Assembly (NCBI RefSeq): GCF_000208865.1
Contig: NC_018387.1
Coordinates: 1 to 64,000, forward strand
Source of the DNA: Neospora caninum Liverpool
Taxonomy: Eukaryota; Apicomplexa; Conoidasida; Eucoccidiorida; Sarcocystidae
DNA: 64,000 bases
Direction of reading: 5' to 3'
Below are positions 25,706 to 39,150 of the stretch, piece after piece. Position 1 is the first letter of the stretch. Each line of letters begins with the position of its first letter. The notes beneath the pieces are model-generated. The model saw only the letters and a program-made list of their open reading frames with translations, had not been told where the DNA came from and did not search any database. The position numbers and the translations under genes are program-made.

Positions 25706-26441
25706 TTGTTGCTGAGCAGAATCCACCGCGCAAACCAGATCGCAACATCAGCTGACAATGTCACGGCATGCGACCCAGCACCCGGATCATCCAGGCCGTC
25801 GCACAAACCGAGACCGTTGCCGTCGGTCGAGAGTGTCTGAGAAATTCAGCAGCACTCGTAACCAATGTGCCAAGGTCATAATGCAACGCATTCAATATGG
25901 AAGCAGCCGAAACGAAGACCCTCACCTGCTTCCCCCAGTACTCTCGGTTACCCCCGGTTGACGACACGGTAAGCGAAATGGGGCGGACGCCAGTCGGCTG
26001 CGAGAGGAAATCCACGTTAACCCTTCGCATCAGCCACAATGCTGCTTGCCTTCCTGTGACCATCAATTCTGTGGTCCAACACAAGTTCGACAAACACAAA
26101 CACTCAAAGCCCTCATCGGTGCAAAACGAACTCCAACAACATAATCACAAATAGTTAATCACAACGTCGTTATCACTCGTCCTTGGAGAGTGAGTGCGCG
26201 ACGCCTCAATTCACTCGATTCCCCATTCACTCGATCCCACATGCACCATTCACTACTCGGAGTTCCACCGGGATCGGTCGTCCACGCGGTTCCTACCGCC
26301 TTTTCCACGAACGCCAAGAACAGCGGCACGATCGTATAGTCATGCGACCAGACGCCAATGGCTCGCGTGGTGACTCGCTCGTTGGGGATGGACGTTGCCG
26401 CTTCCGTTGCCGTGTGCCTCCATTTAGAGTCAGGCGCCCAC
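25706..26441. repeat. 736-bp block identical to 29058-29793
   Basis: Within the array this block repeats at an offset of exactly 3,352 bp with no difference that I could see, while the DNA on either side is diverged. The offset is close to two units. This implies a recent copy event inside an otherwise old array. Confidence 0.85.
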
Positions 26442-29400
26442 GACGACCAACCATAGGGAACCTGCCTCACAGGATCCCGCTATAGCTCAGTCTTAAGGGG
26501 ACACGTTCTCATCTTCTGCCTCCACTAGCAACGGTGGATGCATCTCCGTCAAGTCAAATTGAACGCGCGCGACCGTCCCGCCGACACATACAGAACGTGT
26601 GCTGGTGAAGCGGACTGCGAGGAGGCCGCCAGTTCCGTAGACCTGTAACACAATGACAACGGTGCCACCCTGGACGCTGCAGAAGGCAACACCGCGCCAG
26701 CGTCGACACGAGGCCTATCGAAAGCATCGACACAGCACCCAGGGACCCAAGACAGAGACACGCAGCCTCCCTAGTGACGCATTCCATAGGATATCGTAGC
26801 CTATCAGTAGGCGCATCCACGTGAAGGAATACTACGACGCGTTATCAGTTTTCCTTCCCAGCTGGTTTATATCATCCGGCACCATACGAACACCGGCCGT
26901 AAGGTGATACATCAGCAACTCAGAGCATATCTCGACAATGACTGTCATGCTAATGCAAAACATCAAACACTGGCTGATGATGCCAAGGCCACTGCACCGC
27001 GGACGACTGAGAAAGACACGTCTCGTTGTGCAGGGCTATAGGCCGCATCAGCCCTGCGACATCCACTCATTAGCGCGCAAAATTCTACTCCTGTTGTTGA
27101 CTTCCGGGACGCGCCAGCACCTTGGGTTGCGTATTTTGTCAAGCTACAGAAGGGGCACGCCGCCGACAATAATGGCCCTGACCGTTCACGGTCACTAGCA
27201 ACGGGCCGCGGTCCCGGTGAGGTGCACACCTTGCGCATCAATGTTCTGACTGTGGTAAACAGCTACACGACGGAAGGCAGGAAGGAGCGGGTTCTCCCAT
27301 CCAACTTTAGTGTCAGTCGCTGCGACACGGATTCGGTCCGTCGCCCCTCAGTCATCGAAACAAGTCAGTGCATAACATCTGTAGCGCGCCCCCATACCGC
27401 GGCCTTCCTACCTTTTGTTCCTGAGCAGAATCCACAACGCAGAGCGGTTCAGACCAACTGTCGACACTAACACGGCATGCATCTCAGCATGCGGTTCAGC
27501 CAAGTCGTCACACAAACGGAGACCGTTACCGTGCATCGCCTGCGTGGCAGGTCCAGCAGCACATGCGACAAAGGCGTCCAGCGTATGGTACACGGCGATC
27601 CCAGCGTGATGCCCAAACGCAATCGTCAACGGCTCCAGTCCACACTCACGAGGATCACCGGTTGCGGCCAGATATCATGAATACGGGACACTCTGTCGGG
27701 CTGCGCGGAATAATTCACATCAACGCCTCCTTGTCGGCAGCCTCCTTCTCCTAGCTCGGATGATACGCTCCTACGCCTGCTCCACAAACACAAACTTCCG
27801 AATCCTTCACCGCGACTTCCACGATCCTCAGGTCACGATGTCGCGACGTGCCTTCATTGCCGGGCACAGCCGTAACGCCGTCAGTCCCGTAATCCCCTGA
27901 TTACCACACTAATCACCAACGTGACCAGTCCTCCAAAAGGTGCCTACCGCCTTTTCCAGAAACACCAACAACAGCGGCAGGAGCGTATAGTCATGCGACC
28001 AGACGTCATTTGCTCGTGTGGCGATTCCTTCGTTATGGATTGACGTTGCCGTTGCCGCGTCCCTCCACTGGATTCAGACACCCGTGCCGCCCAACCATAG
28101 CGAACGTGCCTGGCACGCTCCCAGTACAGCTCAGTCTCCACGAGTTCACGTCCACACCGGCTGCATCTATTAGCCGCGGTCAGGCGATCGATAAGGAGGA
28201 TCGAACGTGAGAGGCAGTGTGACGCCGCCGACACACACAAAGCATCGGCTACTGCAGGGAGTTGCGAGACAGGTTTCTCTGTAGACAGATTCCCACGGCA
28301 CCACGTCGGAGCCGTCGGTGCAGCAGCAGACCGGTCACTCACCCATCGATACATGCGATGAAGTCAGCATCGAGACTGCTCCCAGCGAAACCAGGACAGA
28401 GAGAGACAAATCCGTCCCAGTGACAAAGTTCAAAGGGTGCCGTAACGTATCAGTGGGCACACCTACTTGAGACAATGCTATACGGCGCGTTGTCAAGCTC
28501 CTCCACCATGATCGCATCGCCTGCAATGAGTCGAACACTGGTCATAAGGAGATACATCAGCAACTCAGAGCATACCGCGAGGACGAGTGTCAAGCTCATG
28601 CAACATACCAAACACATTCTGATGATGCCAAGGCGATTGCATCGCGGATGACCGAGAAATACTAACGCCTCGTCATGGACGGCGATATGCGGCATCAGCC
28701 CTGGGCGGGTCACTGGTTGCGCACCACGGCTTATTCGTGATACTTTGGCGCGCCAGGAACGCGAGTGCGCGTACTTGCTGGTGCTGCACAACCGTAGCAC
28801 CGCCCCACCGACCATAAATCGGCGAGACGCTCCTGATTTGCAACCACGTTCCGTGACCCCGACCAGCCGCACACCTTGTTGAACCAGGTGACACTTGCTG
28901 ACATCGAGACGACGAGTGGCCGGCTGGAGCCGGCTGATCCATCCTTTTTCACTGACGGTCGCGGGGACACCAGTTCTTTCCGTCGCCGCCCAGTCGCCGA
29001 AACGAGGCGACACGTACCAGCTGCAGCGCGCCCCCCACGCGCAGGCGTCCCTACGTCTTGTTGCTGAGCAGAATCCACCGCGCAAACCAGATCGCAACAT
29101 CAGCTGACAATGTCACGGCATGCGACCCAGCACCCGGATCATCCAGGCCGTCGCACAAACCGAGACCGTTGCCGTCGGTCGAGAGTGTCTGAGAAATTCA
29201 GCAGCACTCGTAACCAATGTGCCAAGGTCATAATGCAACGCATTCAATATGGAAGCAGCCGAAACGAAGACCCTCACCTGCTTCCCCCAGTACTCTCGGT
29301 TACCCCCGGTTGACGACACGGTAAGCGAAATGGGGCGGACGCCAGTCGGCTGCGAGAGGAAATCCACGTTAACCCTTCGCATCAGCCACAATGCTGCTTG

Positions 29401-29788
29401 CCTTCCTGTGACCATCAATTCTGTGGTCCAACACAAGTTCGACAAACACAAACACTCAAAGCCCTCATCGGTGCAAAACGAACTCCAACAACATAATCAC
29501 AAATAGTTAATCACAACGTCGTTATCACTCGTCCTTGGAGAGTGAGTGCGCGACGCCTCAATTCACTCGATTCCCCATTCACTCGATCCCACATGCACCA
29601 TTCACTACTCGGAGTTCCACCGGGATCGGTCGTCCACGCGGTTCCTACCGCCTTTTCCACGAACGCCAAGAACAGCGGCACGATCGTATAGTCATGCGAC
29701 CAGACGCCAATGGCTCGCGTGGTGACTCGCTCGTTGGGGATGGACGTTGCCGCTTCCGTTGCCGTGTGCCTCCATTTAGAGTCAGGCG

Positions 29789-30675
29789 CCCACGCCGCCC
29801 AACCATAGCGAACGTGCCTGGCACGCTCCCACTACGCCTCAGTCTCCACGAGTTCACGTCCACATCGCCTGAGTCTATTATCCACAGTTGAGTACTCTAT
29901 AGCCGGATCGATCATGAGAGGCAGTGTGACGCCGCAGACACTAGCAAAGCAGCGACTACCACAGGCAGTCGCAAGACCGGTCCCTCTGTAGACAGGTTGC
30001 AAGGGCAATACGTCGCATCGATCCACGTAGCGGCAGACAAGATAACATGTCCATCGAGATATCTCGCAGGGAACCGAAGACACGGCGACGACACCTCCCC
30101 AGTGACGAATTCCATAGGATGCCGTAGTCTATCAGCTGGCGCAGCTACCTGAAACAATGCTATACGATGCGTTATCAGTCTCCGTCAGCCTGATCATATC
30201 GCCTGGAATCAGACGAACACCCGTCATAAGGAGACGAATCCGCATCTCAGAGTGTATATCATGGACGGGTGTCATGCTTATGCAAAACATCAAACACAGG
30301 CTGATGCTGTCGAGGCGCGGGCATCGCGGAGGACCGAGAAATACTAATACCTCATTATGGAGTAGGATATGCCGCATCAGTCCGGCGAGGGCCTCTGGCT
30401 GCGCACAACACCCAGCTAATGCTATTAACATATGGTGCGCGCGAGCCTCGCGGGTTTGCGTACTTCGTCAACCTGCACGTGTGTCGCACCGCCGACAATA
30501 ACGCCGCAGGGCTTTAAGGGCGACGCACACTGCTCCTGGTCAGCTTCACACCGTAGGGAACAACGTTGCGACTGATAAACATCGACACGGCGAATGTCAG
30601 GCTGGAGCGGGATGCGTCATCCTCTTTAATTGACAGTCGCGGCGACACGGGTTGTTCCCGCACCGCTCATTCGTC
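29789..30675. repeat. 887-bp block nearly identical to 31407-32293
   Basis: Offset 1,618 bp, one unit. Only a few single-base differences were seen, for example near 29903, 30259 and 30347. A similar near-identical pair is 32410-32665 with 34016-34270. Confidence 0.85.
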
Positions 30676-33600
30676 GAATAAGCAACGCGGTACATACCAG
30701 CTGTAGCCCGCTCTCATACGGCGGCCTTCTTACCTTCTGTTCCTGAGCAGAATCCACAACGCACAGCAATTCAGACAAACGGTCGACACTAGCACGGCAT
30801 GCAGCTCAGCACGCGGATCAGACAGGTCGCCATACTGGCTGAGGCCGTTCCCGTGGGTCGGCTGGGTGGAAGGTTCAGCAGCACATGCATCCAACGCGTC
30901 AAGGGCATGGCACACGACGTTCTCTGCGCGCCGCCCACACGGAATCATCAGCAGGTCCAGTCTACATTCTCGATTATCACCAGTCGAGACCAGATCGGAT
31001 CGTTTCGGTTCACACTGGCGGGATGCGCAGAATGCACCTTATTATTGCTTCGTCCTCGGCAGCCTCCTTCTCGTATTCTCCTAGCTCCGATGATTCGGCC
31101 GAACCCACGATCCACAGAAACCAGACTCCAACTCCTTCACCGCGGCTTCCAATACTCCTCAGTCACTATGTCCTGACGTGCATCCCCATGAGCGAGTGCG
31201 TCGGACACGCCACCAGTCTCTCGATCCTCCGAATACCACACTGGTCACCATCGTGACTAGACCTCCCCGTGTTGCCTACCGCCTGTTCCACGGACGCCAC
31301 GAGCAGACGCGCTATCCCAGAGTCATGCGGACAGAGACCAGTGGATTGCGTGGACACTCGCTCGTCATGACTCGACACTGCCACGTGCCGCCCCGCGTTT
31401 CAGACACCCACGCCGCCCAACCATAGCGAACGTGCCTGGCACGCTCCCACTACGCCTCAGTCTCCACGAGTTCACGTCCACATCGCCTGAGTCTATTATC
31501 CACAGTTGAGTACTCTATAGCAGGATCGATCATGAGAGGCAGTGTGACGCCGCAGACACTAGCAAAGCAGCGACTACCACAGGCAGTCGCAAGACCGGTC
31601 CCTCTGTAGACAGGTTGCAAGGGCAATACGTCGCATCGATCCACGTAGCGGCAGACAAGATAACATGTCCATCGAGATATCTCGCAGGGAACCGAAGACA
31701 CGGCGACGACACCTCCCCAGTGACGAATTCCATAGGATGCCGTAGTCTATCAGCTGGCGCAGCTACCTGAAACAATGCTATACGATGCGTTATCAGTCTC
31801 CGTCAGCCTGATCATATCGCCTGGAATCAGACGAACACCCGTCATAAGGAGACGAATCCGCATCTCAGAGTGTATATCGTGGACGGGTGTCATGCTTATG
31901 CAAAACATCAAACACAGGCTGATGCTGTCGAGGCGCGGGCATCGCGGAGGACCGAGAAATACTAATGCCTCATTATGGAGTAGGATATGCCGCATCAGTC
32001 CGGCGAGGGCCTCTGGCTGCGCACAACACCCAGCTAATGCTATTAACATATGGTGCGCGCGAGCCTCGCGGGTTTGCGTACTTCGTCAACCTGCACGTGT
32101 GTCGCACCGCCGACAATAACGCCGCAGGGCTTTAAGGGCGACGCACACTGCTCCTGGTCAGCTTCACACCGTAGGGAACAACGTTGCGACTGATAAACAT
32201 CGACACGGCGAATGTCAGGCTGGAGCGGGATGCGTCATCCTCTTTAATTGACAGTCGCGGCGACACGGGTTGTTCCCGCACCGCTCATTCGTCGAAGCAA
32301 CGCGGTACATGACAGCCGTAGCCGGCTCTCATGCGGCGGCGTCCCCACATTGTTTTTTCTGAGCATGGTCCACAGCACAAAGCAGTTCAGACCAACAGTC
32401 GACACTAGCGCGGCATGCAGCTCAGGACGCGGATCAGGCAGGTCGACACACGAACCGAGGCCGTTCGCGTTGGTCGACCGGGTGGCAGGTCCACCAGCAC
32501 ATCCAACCAAGGCGTCAAGTGCAAGATACACGACATTCTCTGCGCGCCGCCCATGCGAAATCATCAACGGCACCATTCTACACTCAAGAGTATCACCGCG
32601 CCAGACCAGATACTATCATTGCGGTGCACAATGAAGGGATGCGCGAAGTAATCCTCATTAACGCCTCTTCATCGGCTGCCTCCATCTCCTAGCTACGATG
32701 ACTCGATCCAACTCATGTTCCACAAATACACGACTCCAGCACCTTCGCCGCGGCTTCCACTGCTCCTCAGTCACCATGTCCTGGCGTGCATCCCTTTGCG
32801 AGCGCGTCCGCCACGCCACTAGTCTCCTGAGCCCCCGACTAACTCACTGGTCATCACCGTGACCAGTCCTCCCCGAGTTGCCTACCGCCTGTAACACGAA
32901 CGCAGCGAACAGAGCCGCGATCCCAACGTCGTGCGACTACACGCCAATGGCTCGCCTGGTGACTCGTTCGTCATGACTCGACACTGCCACGTGCCGCCAT
33001 TGGGTTCAGACACCAACGCCACTCAACCATGACGAAAGTGCCTGACAAGCTCCCACTACGGCTCCGTCTCCCCGAGTTCACGTCCACATCAGCTGAGTCT
33101 ATTATCCACAGTTGAGCAATCTATAGGAGGATCGATCCTGAGAGGCAGTGTGACGCCGCAGACACAAGCAAGGCAGCGTCTACTGCAGGCAGTCGTGAGA
33201 CAGGTTCCTCTGTAGACATGTTCACGAGCAATAAGCCGCATCCATCGATGTAGCAGCAGAGACGACAACGTGGGCACCGGGCAATCACCCCGGGAACCGA
33301 AGACACAGACACGAAAGCTTCCCAGTGACGAGTTCCATAGGATTCCGTTGCGTATCAGTGGGTGCATCTCTCTGAACCAATGCTGTACAAAGCGACATCA
33401 GTCTCCTCCAGCTTGACCATATCGCCAGGAATCAGACGAACACCCACCATAAGGTGATGCGTCAGCCACTAAGAGCATATATCCTGAACGGGTGTCATGC
33501 TTATGCGAAATACCAAACACATGCTGATGATGCCAAGGCGATTGCATCGCGGAAGACCGAGAAATACTAACGCCTCGTTATGGAGTACGATATGCTGCAT

Positions 33601-36600
33601 CAGCCCCACGAGAGCCTCTGGCTTCGCACAACACCCTGCCAATGCTATTAACATATGGTGCGCGCCAGCAACGCGGTTTCGCATACATTCTCAAGCTGCA
33701 TTTGTGCCGCACCGCCGACAATAATGCGGCACAGCGTTAATGGCGACGCACACTGCTCCTGGTCAGCTGCACACCCTAGGTAACAACGCTGTGACTGATA
33801 AACATCGACGCGGCGAAGGGCATGCTGGAGCGGGATGCGCCATTATCTTTAATTGACAGTCGCGTTGACACGGGTTCTCCCCGTCCCTGCTCGTCCATCA
33901 AAGCAACGCAGTACATGACATCCGTAGCCCACCGCCATGCAGCGGCGTCCCTACATTCCTTTTCTGAGCATAATCCACAGCCCAAAGCAGTTCAGGCGAG
34001 CGGTTGATGCCAGCGCGGCATGCAGCTCAGGACGCGGATCAGGCAGGTCGACACACAAACCGAGGCCGTTCGCGTTGGTCGACCGGGTGGCAGGTCCACC
34101 AGCACATCCAACCAAGGCGTCAAGTGCAAGATACACGACATTCTCTGCGCGCCGCCCATGCGAAATCATCAGCAGCTCCAGTCTACACTCACGAGTATCA
34201 CCGCGCCAGACCAGATACTATCATTGCGGTGCACAATGAAGGGATGCGCGAAGTAATCCTCATTAACGATTCTTCATCGGCAGCCTCCTTCTCCTAGCTA
34301 CGATGACTCGATCCAACGCATGCTCCACAAACACAAGACTCCTACTCTTTCACCGCGGCTTCCACTGCTCCTCAGTCACTATGTCCTGGCGTGCATCCCT
34401 TAGCGAGCGCGTCTGCCACGCCATCAGTCTCTTGATCCCCCGATTAACTCACTGGTCACCACCGTGACCAGTCCTCCCCGAGTTGCCTACCGCCTGTAAC
34501 ACGAACGCAGCGAACAGAGCCGCGATCCCAACGTCATGCGACTACACGCCAATGGCTCGCCTGGTGACTCGTTCGTCATGACTCGACACTGCCACGTGCC
34601 GCCATTGGGTTCAGACACCAACGCCACTCAACCATGACGAAAGTGCCTGACAGGCTCCCACTACGGCTCCGTCTCCCGGACTTCACGTCCACATCGGCTG
34701 AGTCTATTATCCACAATCGGCCGATCTATAGGAGGATCGATCATAGGAGGCAGTGTGACGCCGCGGACACAAGCAAGGCAGCGACTACGGCAGGCAGTCG
34801 TGAGACAGGTTCCTCTCTAGACATGTTCACGAGCAATAAGCTGCATCCATCGACGTAGCAGCAGAAACCGTGACACTGGTATCGTGGTAGCTCCCAGGGA
34901 ATAGCAGACACAGAGACGCAACCTTCCCGAAGACAAATTTCATAGGATGCCGTAGCGTACCAGTGGGTGCATCTACCTGAACCAATGCTATACGACGCGT
35001 TATCAGTCCCCTCCAGCTTGATCATATCTTGTGGAATCATAAACACACCCACCACAAGGTGATGCTTCAGCCATTAAGAGCATATGCCGTGGAGGGTTGT
35101 CATGCTTATGCAAAATATCAAGCACAGGCTGATGATGTCAAGGCGAGTGCATCGCGGGAGACCGAGAAATACTAACGCCTCGTTAAGGAGTACGGTACGC
35201 AGCAGCAGCCTCGCGAGGGCCTCTGGCTTCGCACAACACCCTGCTAATGATATTAACATATGGTGCGCGCCAGCATCGCGGGTTTGCGTACTGTTTCAAC
35301 CTGCAGTTGTGTCGCACCGCCGACAATAATGCCTCAGAGCGTTAATGGCGACGCACACTGCTCCCGGTCAGCTGCTCACCATAGGCAACAACGTTCTGAC
35401 TGATAAAGGCGACACGGCAAAGGGCAAGTTGAAGTGGGCTGCGCCAGCCTGCTTCACTGATAGCAGCAGCGATACTGGTTCTTTCCTCCCCCGCTCCTTC
35501 ATCGAAGCACCGCGGTACAAGACAGCTGGAGCCCGCTTTCATACGGCGGAGTCCGTACATCATTTTCCTGAGCAAACTCCACAGCACAAAGCAGTTCAGA
35601 CCAACAGTCGACACTGGCACGGCATGCATCTTAGCATTCGATTCAGGTAGGTGTTAACAAAGAAAAGACTAAGACTGTTCCCGTGGGTCGACCGGGTGGC
35701 AGGTCCACCAGCACATCCAACCAAGGCGTCAAGTGCAAGATACACGACATTCTCTGCGCGCCGCCCATGCGAAATCATCAGCAGCTCCAGTCTACACTCA
35801 CGAGTATCACCGCGCCAGACCAGATACTATCATTGCGGTGCACAATGAAGGGATGCGCGAAGTAATCCTCATTAACGCCTCTTCATCGGCTGCCTCCATC
35901 TCCTAGCTACGATGACTCGATCCAACGCATGTTCCACAAATACACGACTCCAGCTCCTTCGCCGCTTCCACTGCTCCTCAGTCACTATGTCCTGGCGTGC
36001 ATCCCTTAGCGAGCGCGTCCGCCACGCCACTAGTCTCCTGAGCCCCCGACTAACTCACTGGTCACCACCGTGACCAGTCCTCCCCGAGTTGCCTACCGCC
36101 TGTAACACGAACGCAGCGAACAGAGCCGCGATCCCAACGTCGTGCGACTAGACGCCAATGGCTCGCCTGGTGCCTCGTTCGTCATGTCTCAACACTGCCA
36201 CTTGCTCCCACTGGTTTCAGACACCAACGCCGCCCAACCATGACGAAAGTGCCTGACAAGCTCCCAATGCAGCTCAGTCTCCCGGACTTCACGTCCACAT
36301 CGGCTGAGTCTATTATCCACAATCGGCCGATCTATAGGAGGATCGATCATAGGAGGCAGTGTGACGCTGCGGACACAAGCAAAGCAGCGAGTACTGCAGG
36401 CAGTCTCGAGACAGGTTCCTCTGTAGACATGTTCACGGGCAATAAGCCGCATCCATAAACGTAGCAGCAGAGACAATAACACGGGTGCCTTGATAGCTCC
36501 CAGGGAATAGCAGACACAGAGACGCAACCTTCCCGAAGACAAATTTCATAGGATGCCGTAGCGTACCAGTGGGTGCATCTACCTGAACCAATGCTATACG

Positions 36601-37040
36601 ACGCGTTATCAGTCTCCTCCAGCTTGATCATATCTTGTTGAATCATGAACACACCCACCACAAGGTGATGCTTCAGCCACTAAGAGCATATACCGTGGAG
36701 GGTTGTCATGCTTATGCAAAATATCAAGCACAGGCTGATGATGTCAAGGCGATTACATCGCGGAAGACCGAGAAATACTAACGCCTCGTTAAGCAGTGCG
36801 ATATGCTGCATCAGCCCCACGAGAGCCTCTGGCTTCGCACAACACCCTGCCAATGCTATTAACATATGGTGCGCGCCAGCATCGCGGGTTTGCGTACTGT
36901 TTCAACCTGCAGTTGTGTCGCACCGTCGACAATAATGCCTCAGAGCGTTAATGGCGACGCACGCTGCTCCCGGTCAGCTGCACCCTCTCGAGCAGCAATG
37001 CTTTAAATCTGACAAACAGCAACACGAGCAAACCACAAAG

Positions 37041-39150
37041 GGATCGTGCTCCAAAACACGGAGGACACCAGCAAGCTATGCCACTCGGCGCGCAGACCAC
37101 GGAAGAGCCCGTTCCACAAGACGACCCCGCTCTCGGGAGTCATGTGCCTAATAGATCCAGAATCGTCTGCAACCTAGGCGGCGAGCCCTACCTCCACCAA
37201 GCTGTCTTCAATGGATCGAGCAGCCAACGCCATAGCCGCCCTGGGACACCTCCCGTCCCCTCTCGTTGGAAACAAAGTAAGTCAATCACGGGCGAGGTCG
37301 GAAGCGACGTGCACTCCATATTGACAACTGCTCCGTCAACATCACTACCTTTGTGATCATATCCTGTGCGGAATCCAAAACACTTCCCACAAACACATTG
37401 TTGGAACAGCCCGTCGCCGGATAATTTACACCTGATCAAGTAACCGGAATGGTCACTGCTCTACTCAAGACCTGCGCGACGCAGGTTTTGCCCTCCATCG
37501 CTCATCCACCGGACTGAACACCACCCTTTCCGCCCCTTGAGCTGTTTCCTAACGCCTTTCGGCGAAGGCGCACAATGCCCGACATGGCTCAGTAGACTCG
37601 CACAAAGACAATACAGACTCGCATCGCGAGTCGTGATGAATAGCAAGTGTCTGGTGCCCACACACAATCAGGACCCCAGATCGCCCGGCCAGGTGAACAT
37701 CACCCGAGACACTCGCTGCTCAGCAGTCTCCATGACTGTCGGTGCAAGTGTGCAACACCGGCGGTCGCCAGATAAACGAGGCCTCCTTGTTAGCGACATG
37801 TTGACTCACATCTTCACCCACAGAAAAGCTTCGAAAGGCATTTCGGGTCAGGCCACTCGGTGGCCCATTAACAGACCCAGGGGAGGTGAATACTGGCCAG
37901 ATCACGCAAACCGTTGGGTCAGGCTGAGCTCGCTCCCATGGCTCCCGAACCAGATTGAGCAAAAAGCACTTGAAAAAAAGCCAACGTGGCCTTCATCCAC
38001 CACGTGCCTTATACCTATTCAGCAGCCAGTGTCAATTTCAACCCCATGCCGATTCGACACACGGGGAAGCAACTCGAAGCCGAGGTCGGCGGCGACATAC
38101 AGTCCACATCAGTAACACCTCCACCAACATTATTGGCGCTCCGCTTTACTCCCCGGCCACGTACCAAGACACGATCCATGAATTCCCTGATTCCTCATCC
38201 CGTTCCCTATGGACCTCCTCCGGCTGCACCACTACGTCTGTTCCGTTCCTCTCGCATACATATCCAACGCTCCGAGTCTCTCCACTTCTTCCCCACCAAA
38301 CTTGTCTCCACCGTAAAACGTTCTCTAGCCGTCGCCTACCTTCTTGCCACGAACGCCAACAATCTCCATTACTGGGAGGTAACGTCACGCGCCGCCACGC
38401 ACTCCAGCCCACAATCGTGATGGTTGTTACTGCCACTCCCCGCAAAACCGAGAGCGACACACCTGGACAGATACACCCCATCCCCTCTCAGACGGCACCC
38501 CAACCCATGCTGACAACCTTCACACAACGATGCAGTCGCGCTGCAGACACGATCCAGGTGCCGCCTCCGTCCGGCATCCTCGAATACGCATGCTATGCCA
38601 CATTCCCGCAGCCTCGCCACGGCACCGCGTACCTTGTCTTCCTTTCACAGGCACAACGACGTCCCCGCAAACGCAGTATGCGGAAACTTTACTTGTCGTC
38701 GATTGCCCTCCTTGTCCCCTCCACCTTCCGCACCTTCCTAATCAGCACAGCCCCGAGCTCCGCAAACAAGCGCACAAGCACAAATGGCCACCCTCCCTCC
38801 ACAGCCTTATCACAATTTCCAATCACACTCACGTCTGCTGCCGCGGCCCGATCGACGTCTCATCTCGAGCCGACAGCTTCTCCCGTGAACCCTGACCCAG
38901 TGAATACAGGACACATTCATCCCCCCGTCACCACCCTGGCTACGGAAATATCGGCGAATGCAGACAACATTTTTGCAGTTGTAAGCATCGACCGTCGTTG
39001 CAGGTTGATATTGGCCCGCCCACCGAGGATAGAACACAAGGTTGGACCACACTCGCCACGCAAACCAACATGTCAGGCCCGCAGCGATAGCGAGCTGGAC
39101 CATGGATTGTCGGCTAGTTATCAGATGTGGACGCGTCGCTAACGACAGCG
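37041..39150. repeat. C-rich DNA with a diverged direct duplication of about 790 bp
   Basis: The segment near 37270-37350 matches 38060-38140 (GAGGTCGG, then a GACAT-like core and a CTCCACCAACAT-like end), an offset of about 790 bp. The plus strand is C-rich and G-poor. This permits a 395-codon frame (37955-39142), rich in Ser, Thr, Pro and Arg, with no domain and low complexity. A short stretch near 38330-38370 resembles the 1.6-kb unit, so this may be an older, more decayed end of the array. Confidence 0.4.

Larger units (their letters stand above)
24400..37040. repeat. Tandem satellite array, about 1.6-kb unit, eight copies
   Basis: A landmark around CAATGCTATACGACGCG recurs near 25081, 26824, 28473, 30155, 31773, 33378, 34983 and 36589. 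Spacings are 1743, 1649, 1682, 1618, 1605, 1605 and 1606 bp. The left copies are more diverged and irregular, and the right copies are uniform. Overlapping open frames recur in the same place in each unit on both strands, for example minus-strand 60-110-codon frames containing ALVFLG and plus-strand frames containing HPAN. They are broken or restarted in several copies and have no known domain. The unit shares no visible sequence with the 1.2-kb array at 369-4659. The array limits are where homology to the unit fades. Confidence 0.85.

Noticed and set aside
24400..37040. CRISPR-like or transposon array
   Set aside because: Units are 1.6 kb and directly tandem, with no short repeat-spacer pattern, terminal inverted repeats, transposase or reverse transcriptase motifs.
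37955..39142. 395-codon open frame as a gene
   Set aside because: Low-complexity Ser/Thr/Pro/Arg composition over C-rich repeat DNA, with overlapping open frames on both strands and no motif.
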